Shown here: piece after piece, positions 14,918-21,741 of the stretch | Layout of the letters: each line of letters begins with the position of its first letter | How positions within the stretch are numbered: position 1 is the stretch's first letter | Notes under the pieces: model-generated | The model's database searches: none | What the model was told of the DNA's origin: nothing | What the model saw: only the letters and a program-made list of their open reading frames with translations | Made by a program: the position numbers and the translations under genes | DNA from: a virus | Strand: one strand, 5' to 3' | Virus record (IMG/VR): IMGVR_UViG_3300046808_000947 | Location: 1 to 25,691 of that record | Length of the DNA stretch: 25,691 nt

Positions 14918-15595
14918 ATGAAAAATTCTGGAAAGAAAGTTCGTGGTCAAAAAACAGACAATCCAGTAGAGTACGGATTTCGTGATGTAAAACCACTAAA
15001 CCAAGCACAACAAAATTACTTAGATGCTATTAAAACTAGTGATGTTGTATTTGGTATAGGCAGTGCAGGTACTGGCAAAACCTATGTAGCAGCAAGCTAT
15101 GCAGCAGGTGAACTGTTTCACCGTCGCATTAAAAAGATTGTGCTGACCAGACCCAATGTAGAAACAGGTCGTGGATTAGGATTTTTACCTGGTGAGCTGG
15201 AGGAAAAGTATGCTCCTTATCTTCAGCCTTTTGAACAAGTGTTTATACGCACACTAGGCAAAGGTTTTTATGAGTATGCGCTTCGTACACACGACATTGA
15301 GCCAAGACCAATTGGCTTTATGCGTGGCAGCAGTTTTGATAATTGTGTTATCTTAGTTGATGAAGCACAAAACTTAACTAAGGTTGAATTAAAAATGTTG
15401 CTTTCACGTATTGGTCGTGATTGTAAAGTAGTATTAAGTGGTGATCCTAAACAAACTGATATTGTGGATTCGGGACTATTAGACGCAGTTACCCGATTAG
15501 AACGACTAAATGGTGTATCAGTAGTTAGATTCAGTGATCATGATATCGTACGCAGTGAAATGTGTAAACAAATTATTTTAGCTTATAACGATTGA
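14918..15595 (+). CDS. phoH: PhoH-like ATPase
   Basis: A 225-residue P-loop protein. The Walker A is G48-SAGT-GKT55, Walker B is VILVDE at 144-149 followed by AQN, and LSGDPKQTD at about 173-181 is the PhoH family's third motif. LNQAQQNYLDAI at 27-38 matches the family's adenine-side Q motif region. PhoH is widespread in marine and other phages; the function is unsettled (RNA helicase/ATPase activity has been proposed, and it is not reliably phosphate-regulated). It follows the endolysin after 2 bp and is late-strand encoded here, which is common but not universal. No Pho box was found nearby. Confidence 0.92.
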   Translation: MKNSGKKVRGQKTDNPVEYGFRDVKPLNQAQQNYLDAIKTSDVVFGIGSAGTGKTYVAASYAAGELFHRRIKKIVLTRPNVETGRGLGFLPGELEEKYAPYLQPFEQVFIRTLGKGFYEYALRTHDIEPRPIGFMRGSSFDNCVILVDEAQNLTKVELKMLLSRIGRDCKVVLSGDPKQTDIVDSGLLDAVTRLERLNGVSVVRFSDHDIVRSEMCKQIILAYND

Positions 15596-15602
15596 GAATA
15601 AC

Positions 15603-16235
15603 ATGGCAAAAACATATAAGCCCACAGCAGGCATGGCTACAGCAGCCAAGCGTGCACTGGCATGGAAAAGTGAAGGTAAACCGGGTGGTACACTTGTAGG
15701 ATTGGCCCGTGCAAATCAACTAAAAGATCGTGAGCCACTTAGTGAAAGCACTGTGTTGCGCATGTATTCATTTTTTAGTCGTCATGAGCCTGATAAACAA
15801 GCAACTGGATTTAATAGCGGAGAAGAAGGCTTTCCTAGTAAAGGTCGCGTAGCTTGGGATCTTTGGGGCGGCGATGGTGGATATAGTTGGAGTCGCGCTA
15901 AGCGCGATAAAATTATGCGCGATCGTGAGTCAAAAGCGCTTAAACTAATGCGTATTACAAAAAGCATTGTGCCAGACATGTTGCTAATGGTTGCAGCACA
16001 AATGCTGGAAGACTACGCTAATGACAATATTTCGGAAGAACTAGAAGCTTTTGGTCAGTTTATGTACCATGCTCAACTATTACGTAACGGACACTTAGAA
16101 GTATACTTATTAGATTTACACTTAGTTGAACAACCTTATCGTGACATATTAGTAACCGTATTTAGCGAACTTGATATTACCGAAGATGTTAGTGACAATG
16201 ACGAAGTAGATGAAGACGATGAAGGTGTAGAGTAA
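15603..16235 (+). CDS. conserved phage protein with GRVAWDLWGGD motif
   Basis: A 210-residue protein. The N-terminal half carries a conserved-looking module: AAKRALAWKSEGKPGGTLVG, LSESTVLRMYSFFSRHEPDK, then PSKGRVAWDLWGGDGGYSWS (about 73-92). Similar modules occur alone or fused to other phage proteins; I know no function for it. The second half is helical and ends in a very acidic tail (DNDEVDEDDEGVE). A nucleic-acid- or protein-binding role is possible, but unproven. It is the last gene of the late strand, 7 bp after phoH, and is followed directly by the shared terminator. Confidence 0.7.
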   Translation: MAKTYKPTAGMATAAKRALAWKSEGKPGGTLVGLARANQLKDREPLSESTVLRMYSFFSRHEPDKQATGFNSGEEGFPSKGRVAWDLWGGDGGYSWSRAKRDKIMRDRESKALKLMRITKSIVPDMLLMVAAQMLEDYANDNISEELEAFGQFMYHAQLLRNGHLEVYLLDLHLVEQPYRDILVTVFSELDITEDVSDNDEVDEDDEGVE

Positions 16236-16236
16236 A

Positions 16237-16269
16237 AAAAAAAGCCCGGCTAAGTGCCGGGCTTTTTTT
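16237..16269. terminator. bidirectional intrinsic terminator between convergent operons
   Basis: A perfect stem of AAAAAAAGCCCGGC with GCCGGGCTTTTTTT, with a five-base loop (TAAGT). It has a T run on both strands, so it can end the late + strand transcript (stop at 16235) and the - strand middle transcript (stop at 16268). Its position exactly between the two tail-to-tail genes confirms the role. Confidence 0.95.
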
Positions 16270-16450
16270 ATTCTTCTTGCTCTGCTTGAGCAGCAGTGCT
16301 TTTTGCAAGGCTTTCTGCTGCAGCAACTTGTTCACGAGCTTGGTCTTGCAACTTTTTTGTTAGTGGGTTACAATACTTAGCCGGAATCTCTTGAAGCGCA
16401 TTTAAGATTAAGGATGCTTCTTGTTCAGTTAGCGTAAACGTATAGTTCAT
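16268..16450 (-). CDS. small conserved phage protein, function unknown
   Basis: From the ATG at 16450 the product is 60 residues: MNYTFTLTEQEASLILNALQ, then EIPAKYCNPLTKKLQDQ and an Ala/Gln/Glu-rich end. The 'TFTLTEQEA.LIL.AL.E.P' opening is shared by many small phage proteins of unknown role. I prefer this start over an upstream in-frame one at 16477 because it overlaps the reductase stop as ATGA. The stop codon lies in the shoulder of the shared terminator. It is the last gene of the middle operon. Confidence 0.7.
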   Translation of the reverse strand: MNYTFTLTEQEASLILNALQEIPAKYCNPLTKKLQDQAREQVAAAESLAKSTAAQAEQEE

Positions 16451-18411
16451 TTTACTGGGCAAGCACCTGTTAAGCACTCATCGTCTAAGATTTGATCAAA
16501 ACTGTTAGCATCATCTAGTGTAACAGGTTTTAAATCTTGAACGTAGTTGCGATAGCTTTGCTCATCCACAACTTCTTGTGGTAGATAAAGATAACCTAAA
16601 TCTTGAGCAGTTTTGGTTGGATCTGTACGATAAATAAAACTTACACCAACATAACAATCCCAGTTATCAAGCAACCAAGAAATAATTGCTGGCACTTCAC
16701 TAGGATCATAACTAATTGTAACCGACGTGTTTTGCTGAGTCCAGCTGGTTTGAATCAGCTTATATCGTTCTAACTGGTCAATTGCACTTTCTAGGTTAAC
16801 TTCTTTGCCGTTAACTTTGTCGAAAGGTACTCCTTCCCAAGCAACTGGAAATGTAACCAACACACCGCTATCATCTGTTGGATGATTAAACACACGGTAA
16901 TTAGCTGCGCGTAGTTTTTCTACTACAGGATCGTATTTTGAAAACTGCACATTGTTGAAAATGTACTTGCCTAGTGGCTTGTGTACGCCTTCTGTGGTAT
17001 CCATAATCTTGCTTAATGTACCTGATGGCTTAACGCAAGTAATATTTTTGGGTCGAGGCAGCCCAAGTTCATCAGCCATACCAATTGCGGCAGCAGTTGC
17101 AGTACGCTTAAGATACTCATAGTCATAACCAGTCATATCAGGACGCTTGGCAATACCTGTTAAACCTACACCACAAAGACGCAAGAAATAGTTATTTAAG
17201 TGCCAACTTTCTTGCAGGATTCCGTCTTGCAAATCTACACAGGTTTGACGGTAGTTTGCTCGTGCTGCAAGTCTAATTGCTTCATGCAATCCTGCAGTGT
17301 CACCCTTGAACTTGGCGATATCAGTTTCGGTAAGGTTACAGAACGATTTGTTTCCAAGTAAAATTTCCACACATGGGTTGGCACCTTTAAACCAAGGAGC
17401 TCTGCGAAGTGCTTCAACTGCATTAATGAATCCTGGTTCACTTCCGCCTGCCTCTTGCATTAAGTTGAAAATATGCTCCAAGTCACTACGCAATGGCTTG
17501 GTTTTAAATACCAGTGAGTTGTTTGATTGCTGACGGTGTGCATTGTTATACAGCCACCAGTCTTTTTTAGCAACAGCAAACTCTTCCCACTCAGGCTGAT
17601 CGTAGTCAAAAAGTGCAATTTCAGCACTACGACGACTAGATAAAATAGTACCCAGCCAGTTAACAATATCTAAAATGTCCATGCGTGTTAGCAAGCTATC
17701 AGCACGACCATTAAGAATATTAGCAATTGCTACATATGCAGTTGAGATAGCACTATCACCGCTAGAGATCCAGCCGTAACCTTTTAGTCTTTCACCAGCA
17801 GGACGCAGTTGACTAAAATCTAATACTAGTGTATCAGCAGGATACTTACCAGCTAACAGTTTGCCAATTGACTTGGCCCATGCCTCTGCACTATCACCAA
17901 CTGAAATAGTCCAAGTTTTTGTTTGCGCATCCCAAGTTTCTGTGTTGGTTTGGCAACCGCCCTTATCAGTACGCTGCGATCTTACTACTCGGATATTTTT
18001 AATAGGCTTTGAAAAGCCATTTAGTGTACCAACAACTGGCTTAAACCCAACACCACAACCTTGCAACAACAACCACAATACATCTACTACATCATACACA
18101 GTTTCTACTTGTGTAAAACTGCAATTAAACTGTGATGCTTCACGGGTTTTAGCAACGTTTGTACCACCAAGCCACAGTGTACGACCACTCATTAAAACTT
18201 TACGATCCAACATAAGTTGTTCAAGATCATAAAGCTCTGCATACTCTTTATCATTTAATTCGCGATCAATTGCTCGTTCCCATAACCAAGCCTGATGATC
18301 AATAACTCGTGCAACAGTTTCTTGCCAAGTTTCAAATTCTGTACCAGTATCATTTGTAGGTCTGTTATAAGTTCTACGCGTAATAACTTGTGCTCTTGTA
18401 CTTACTGTCAT
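16447..18411 (-). CDS. nrdJ: adenosylcobalamin-dependent ribonucleotide reductase (class II)
   Basis: A 654-residue enzyme that reduces ribonucleotides (triphosphates in the Lactobacillus leichmannii-type monomeric group) to deoxyribonucleotides with coenzyme B12. Key cysteines fit: C97 in FNCSF and C358 in SFCNL as the redox pair, C347 in NPCVEI as the radical cysteine, and C646/C651 in the C-terminal CLTGACPVK swinging arm. LLLQGCGVGFKP at about 114-125 is another family signature. It is shorter than the 739-residue L. leichmannii enzyme, as usual in phages. It overlaps genes on both sides by ATGA junctions. No nrdA/nrdB or intein is present. It should supply dNTPs for replication without a need for oxygen or iron. 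Confidence 0.93.
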   Translation of the reverse strand: MTVSTRAQVITRRTYNRPTNDTGTEFETWQETVARVIDHQAWLWERAIDRELNDKEYAELYDLEQLMLDRKVLMSGRTLWLGGTNVAKTREASQFNCSFTQVETVYDVVDVLWLLLQGCGVGFKPVVGTLNGFSKPIKNIRVVRSQRTDKGGCQTNTETWDAQTKTWTISVGDSAEAWAKSIGKLLAGKYPADTLVLDFSQLRPAGERLKGYGWISSGDSAISTAYVAIANILNGRADSLLTRMDILDIVNWLGTILSSRRSAEIALFDYDQPEWEEFAVAKKDWWLYNNAHRQQSNNSLVFKTKPLRSDLEHIFNLMQEAGGSEPGFINAVEALRRAPWFKGANPCVEILLGNKSFCNLTETDIAKFKGDTAGLHEAIRLAARANYRQTCVDLQDGILQESWHLNNYFLRLCGVGLTGIAKRPDMTGYDYEYLKRTATAAAIGMADELGLPRPKNITCVKPSGTLSKIMDTTEGVHKPLGKYIFNNVQFSKYDPVVEKLRAANYRVFNHPTDDSGVLVTFPVAWEGVPFDKVNGKEVNLESAIDQLERYKLIQTSWTQQNTSVTISYDPSEVPAIISWLLDNWDCYVGVSFIYRTDPTKTAQDLGYLYLPQEVVDEQSYRNYVQDLKPVTLDDANSFDQILDDECLTGACPVK

Positions 18412-18815
18412 TTAAGATTCTCCGCTAATTCTTTGTACCCTTTACGAGTAGGGTGTATGCCATCACTGCTTATGTTGTGTGTGCTGCGTGGGACTACTAC
18501 GTCTCCAAACTCAGCGGCCACTGCAGTAACAGCTTTTAGTTGTTCTGGTTTTAAATTTTCATTTGGCAGTATCCAGTAGACACGATCAGCTACTGCCCTG
18601 CTTCTAATTCTTACTAAGTTAACTCTAGTGTTTACTTTATCAGTGTCATTAGCACCAAGACTTATAACTAATACTTTTGCTGGTTTCAGCTGCGTTAAGT
18701 TTTTGTTAAGCCATGCTGTGGAATTGATACCTGTGCGTGCTATTACTGCACATTCTTTACGAACTTGGCCGATTCCAACCGCAATGCTGTCACCAATGAT
18801 TAAACATTCAAGCAT
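18408..18815 (-). CDS. small SGNH-type hydrolase
   Basis: A 135-residue protein with all main SGNH hydrolase blocks: block I GDS at 8-10 (catalytic Ser10), block II glycine (G29, in RTGINS), block III GAND at 54-57 and block V D118-GI-H121 (SDGIHPTRKGY). It is much shorter than typical esterases and close to a minimal SGNH fold. There is no signal peptide, so it acts in the cytoplasm. It sits between a class II aldolase and the reductase, with ATGA-type overlaps, which suggests a substrate in sugar or nucleotide metabolism, such as an ester or acetyl group. The substrate cannot be read from the sequence; it may also modify a virion glycan. Confidence 0.8.
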   Translation of the reverse strand: MLECLIIGDSIAVGIGQVRKECAVIARTGINSTAWLNKNLTQLKPAKVLVISLGANDTDKVNTRVNLVRIRSRAVADRVYWILPNENLKPEQLKAVTAVAAEFGDVVVPRSTHNISSDGIHPTRKGYKELAENLK

Positions 18816-19470
18816 GATATTTTTTAGCTGCCAATACGATTTTACAAATATGTTCTAGTCGTTCAATGTGCTCAAAGGCTCGCCAAGGGCTAGTATCTAC
18901 ACTTACTACACCGTGGCCTTTTAGCCCTACAATGTCATAGCTTGTAAAGCCAGTTTTAGTTAATTGTAAGTTTTCTACTGCGCCATCTGCTAGTTGAACA
19001 CTTTTTTCTTTAACAAAAGGCACTGTAGGGGCAACACGAGTATAGCCACCTAATTCTGGAAACTCTTCTACTAAACTGTTAAGATCAATACCTGCATGCA
19101 TTGCTGCAATGCAGTATGTAGGATGTAGATGTAACACAACACGAACATCTTTATCATGCTGACCCATTTCACGTTGAAGTGCAAAGTGTAGTGGCAGTTC
19201 AGCACTAGGCCGTAAGTTTTCACTAATGTCTGTGTACGGCAAGACTTCGTGACTGTAAAGAAAAGCGGCACTACCAGTGCCGCTTTGTAAATGTTTATGG
19301 ATTTTGATCTTTTTAAACTGATCAGGCTGAAGTGTTTGCTTTCGGGTACTACTAGGCGAAACGTAAAAGTGATCACGATCATAGTGACGAACACTAATAT
19401 TACCGTCTCTGCTAGTAATCCAGTTTCGTTTGTACGCTTCAAGCATTACTTCACAAGCGGTTTCTAGCAT
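18808..19470 (-). CDS. class II aldolase/adducin family protein
   Basis: A 220-residue zinc enzyme by family. Motifs: GNIS at 23-26, SPSST at 38-42, RPSAELPLHFALQ at 87-99 (E91 as acid/base), HLHP at 114-117 (H114 and H116 as zinc ligands) and LKGHG at 183-187 (H186 as third ligand). It could be an aldolase acting on a sugar phosphate (fuculose-1-phosphate or 5-deoxyribulose-1-phosphate type) or a dehydratase like MtnB. I chose the ATG at 19470 because AAGGAG lies seven bases upstream; a TTG at 19494 or ATG at 19476 are alternatives. It overlaps the upstream gene by 20 bp and the SGNH gene by 8 bp. The presence of such an enzyme in a phage is uncommon. Confidence 0.85.
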   Translation of the reverse strand: MLETACEVMLEAYKRNWITSRDGNISVRHYDRDHFYVSPSSTRKQTLQPDQFKKIKIHKHLQSGTGSAAFLYSHEVLPYTDISENLRPSAELPLHFALQREMGQHDKDVRVVLHLHPTYCIAAMHAGIDLNSLVEEFPELGGYTRVAPTVPFVKEKSVQLADGAVENLQLTKTGFTSYDIVGLKGHGVVSVDTSPWRAFEHIERLEHICKIVLAAKKYHA

Positions 19471-19657
19471 TTTCATGCTCCTTGTATTTGTCAATAGTTT
19501 TTTGTAGTGCTTCAGCGCTTTCTTGAACTTGATTTAGTGCAATCTGAAACTTTATTTCATCAAGTTTGTCACTACGAGGCCAAGGCCAACGATATATTTC
19601 TGTATCTTTAAATAGCCAGTAATCTGGATCTAGCCACAGTTTTAGTTTTTTAAACAC
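19451..19657 (-). CDS. small hypothetical protein
   Basis: From a GTG at 19657 the product is 68 residues: MFKKLKLWLDPDYWLFKDTE, a Trp-rich piece (YRWPWPRSDKLDE), then a helical, coiled-coil-like C-terminus (QVQESAEALQKTIDKYKEHE). I do not recognise it. The GTG overlaps the dUTPase stop by 8 bp with GGAAG upstream; an ATG at 19696 is possible but overlaps dUTPase by 47 bp and adds 13 residues. It is the third gene of the exonuclease operon. Confidence 0.6.
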   Translation of the reverse strand: MFKKLKLWLDPDYWLFKDTEIYRWPWPRSDKLDEIKFQIALNQVQESAEALQKTIDKYKEHENARNRL

Positions 19658-20120
19658 CTGTGCTTCCAAAGCCACCAGTGCCGCGCTCAGTATCATCCCA
19701 AAAATCTTGAAAACTGCACAGCATAACAGGCATAATTACTAGTTGACCAATTTTGGTTTTATACTGTTCGATTTTATACTCATGCTCGCCTAAATTTTCC
19801 AGCAACACTTTAATAGTGCCACGATAGTCACTGTCAATAAGTCCAGCCCCTAAACTGGTAATACCGTTTAATCGCTGTGAGCTACGGTTAAGCACAAAGC
19901 CACCATAGCCACGAGGAATCTTGATGGCAACACCAGTATCTGCTAGATAACACTCACCAGGACGTACTACATAGTCTGCGACACAAAATAAATCTGCACC
20001 TGCGTCTGTTGCATGTGCACGTTTTGGCATACAGCGAGGATCGGTTAGTCGGCAAGAAAGTACGGGTTCATTACGTGCTGTAACAATAAGAGGAGCAGAA
20101 TAAGTACCACTGCTAAACAT
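19650..20120 (-). CDS. dut: dUTPase, trimeric type
   Basis: A 156-residue enzyme that hydrolyses dUTP to dUMP and pyrophosphate, keeping uracil out of phage DNA and feeding dTMP synthesis. All five motifs are present: ATDAGADLF (37-45), NRSSQ (78-82), GLIDSDYRGT (93-102, catalytic D96 region), IGQLVIMPV (124-132) and ERGTGGFGSTG (145-155). I chose the ATG at 20120, which begins 1 bp after the exonuclease stop with GGAG 10 bases upstream, over an ATG at 20147 lying inside the exonuclease gene. It is longer than minimal dUTPases by an N-terminal strand. Confidence 0.92.
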   Translation of the reverse strand: MFSSGTYSAPLIVTARNEPVLSCRLTDPRCMPKRAHATDAGADLFCVADYVVRPGECYLADTGVAIKIPRGYGGFVLNRSSQRLNGITSLGAGLIDSDYRGTIKVLLENLGEHEYKIEQYKTKIGQLVIMPVMLCSFQDFWDDTERGTGGFGSTGV

Positions 20121-20121
20121 A

Positions 20122-20958
20122 TTATAATTTCTCCAATACAGTGTCAATTGTGTGAATGTTTTCAGAACCTAGAGCCTCACTACAGTGAGTCTCTAGATCC
20201 ATAAGTTTGTAGTTTAGTTGAAGCAGATCGCTGCTTTCATTTAGTGCTTGAATATATTTATGCTTTTTGCCCACAATAGGAAGATTGGCAATAATGTCCC
20301 AAGTGCTGCCGTACTCATGTACAAGGGCCACAGCGCGCTTAGGCCCAATGCCTGGAACACCAGCAACGTTATCGCCAGTATCGCCAGTAAGGCACTTAAT
20401 GCTAATATAATCTTCGGGGCTAAATTCGTAATGTTCATGCCAGTTCTCCTGTGTAACTTCTTTGCGTGTTACATAGCTAAACCGTGAAACATTTGGCTTT
20501 ACAAGTAAGTCCCAGTCACGATCACTGGAGATTAGCCAAGTATGTTCTACATCTAGTTTAGCACGTTGACTGACAACATAAGCAGCAATATCGTCTGCTT
20601 CTACGCCTTGAAAGCGAAGTACAGGATAGTGTTCTGCCAGTGTGTCTAGTGTGTGTTCAAATTCCCGAAAAAACAATTCAAATTCTTGTTTTTCGGCTTC
20701 AGTTTGTTGTTCAAACTTATCTTTACGATTTTGTTTGTAGTCAGGGTAAATCTGTTTGCGATAACTGCTGCTTCCACGATCTGCTGCAATGAGTACTTTA
20801 CCAGCATTATAACTACGGCAAAGACTTTGTACAGTTCGAACGTAATCATCGCAAAACTCTGTTGCATGTTGGTGTTTCCAACGAAATGCTAAGTTTAGTG
20901 CGTCAAATACGATTAAGTTGTTTTTGTTTGTTGTGGTATAATTATTAAACTGTTTCAT
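20122..20958 (-). CDS. 5'-3' exonuclease / flap endonuclease
   Basis: A 278-residue FEN-type nuclease, like the Pol I N-terminal domain and T5 D15. Metal-binding residues fall in the expected motifs: D19 (VFDALN), D60 (AADRG), E120-ADD (EADDIA), D146/D148 (SSDRDWD) and D193/D196 (GDTGDN). The helix-hairpin-helix DNA-binding motif follows (GVPGIGPKRA). YPDYKQNRK at 71-79 is the helical arch/basic part. It would remove RNA primers and 5' flaps during replication. It is the first gene after the promoter at 20984-21012; the ATG at 20958 has a ~20-base leader without a clear Shine-Dalgarno. Confidence 0.9.
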   Translation of the reverse strand: MKQFNNYTTTNKNNLIVFDALNLAFRWKHQHATEFCDDYVRTVQSLCRSYNAGKVLIAADRGSSSYRKQIYPDYKQNRKDKFEQQTEAEKQEFELFFREFEHTLDTLAEHYPVLRFQGVEADDIAAYVVSQRAKLDVEHTWLISSDRDWDLLVKPNVSRFSYVTRKEVTQENWHEHYEFSPEDYISIKCLTGDTGDNVAGVPGIGPKRAVALVHEYGSTWDIIANLPIVGKKHKYIQALNESSDLLQLNYKLMDLETHCSEALGSENIHTIDTVLEKL

Positions 20959-20983
20959 AAGATTAGTTTTTTACTGAAAGTAT

Positions 20984-21012
20984 ATTATAGCACAACTATC
21001 TTGATTTTTCAA
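20984..21012 (-). promoter_or_regulatory. sigma-70 type promoter of the exonuclease-dUTPase-RNR operon
   Basis: On the - strand the -10 box is TATAAT (20989-20984, perfect) and the -35 box is TTGAAA (21012-21007, five of six match), with the optimal 17-bp spacer. The -35 overlaps the stop region of the upstream nuclease gene. It lies in the only gap of notable size in this part of the - strand (50 bp). A short palindrome, CTTGA-AAAA-TCAAG, covers the -35 box (21000-21013) and could be an operator. Confidence 0.8.
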
Positions 21013-21464
21013 GCAATAAATTTTATTTGTTCGTTTGATAACCAATCTTCTAGTGTGGCTACAAAGAATTGATATTCATTTACGTTAACGTAAACATAAC
21101 GATAACTTTCTGTAGTAGGCATATCAGAAAATGCTACAAATGCTTTACTGCGATTAAACTTAAATATTAGTAGTGGCTTGCGATCTATTTGTTTGCCTTG
21201 ACGTACTGCTTGTTCCCAAAAGTCTACTAATTGTGGGCTTTTGCTAGTTAACAGTTGACTGGTAAGGTGATCTTCTGCGTAGCCTTTTACTTCTACGCAG
21301 AAGATGTTAGCACAGTCAGGTACGTAAAGATCACCTTTTAGCTTATGTTTAGGGTCTAAACTACCGCTGCCAGGCACCCGCTCCCACTGTAGTTTAGTGT
21401 GTGCTCTAAGTACGTCACGAATTTGTGACTCTGTACGAGCGCCTTTAGCTCTGCTGTCAACCAT
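21009..21464 (-). CDS. PD-(D/E)XK family nuclease, resolvase-like
   Basis: A 151-residue protein with the core of this superfamily: E12 in RAKGARTESQIRDVLR, a WERVPGSGS strand-turn, D45 in KGDLYVP, and E58-V-K60 in FCVEVKG. This order (helix with Glu, then G-D, then ExK) matches archaeal Hjc-type Holliday-junction resolvases and related phage nucleases. It is downstream of the gp46/gp47 genes, consistent with recombination or DNA repair. The substrate (junction, flap or dsDNA) cannot be told from the sequence. It starts 1 bp after the upstream gene and its stop overlaps the -35 box of the next promoter. Confidence 0.75.
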   Translation of the reverse strand: MVDSRAKGARTESQIRDVLRAHTKLQWERVPGSGSLDPKHKLKGDLYVPDCANIFCVEVKGYAEDHLTSQLLTSKSPQLVDFWEQAVRQGKQIDRKPLLIFKFNRSKAFVAFSDMPTTESYRYVYVNVNEYQFFVATLEDWLSNEQIKFIA

Positions 21465-21465
21465 A

Positions 21466-21738
21466 TTACTCTAAATCAGTTTTATAGTTGTCCAAGATTA
21501 CTTTAGTTTTTTTCTTGGTTGGCGCAGCTACAGGTTTTTCTTGTACTGCTTCTTGTTTAGGTGCTTCAATTGTGTGAATACTTTGCTCATCAACTGTATA
21601 AAGAATGCTACCCTCTGTTACTTCAAGAGTAGCAAACTCTGCATCAGTAAGTGTCATGCCAAGCCACACTTTAGTTCTGTGATTGTTTCTAATAACAGTG
21701 GCTGTAGCTCCTGCTATTCTTTCAATTTTTATTCTCAT
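21466..21738 (-). CDS. hypothetical protein
   Basis: A 90-residue protein: MRIKIERIAGATATVIRNNH, a strand-rich first half (residues 1-55), then a flexible Ala/Pro/Lys/Glu-rich linker and a basic end (PTKKKTKVILDNYKTDLE). No family is recognised. It lies 3 bp downstream of the gp46-like gene and 1 bp upstream of the PD-(D/E)XK nuclease, so it may act with recombination proteins. Confidence 0.65.
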   Translation of the reverse strand: MRIKIERIAGATATVIRNNHRTKVWLGMTLTDAEFATLEVTEGSILYTVDEQSIHTIEAPKQEAVQEKPVAAPTKKKTKVILDNYKTDLE

Positions 21739-21741
21739 TGT

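Noticed and set aside
19489-19494. Perfect TTGACA on the - strand before the aldolase gene
   Set aside because: No -10 box 16-18 bp downstream; the sequence is within coding DNA of the upstream small gene.
20937-20942. TATAAT on the + strand inside the exonuclease gene start
   Set aside because: No good -35 box and it would read into antisense of an operon without a + strand gene downstream.
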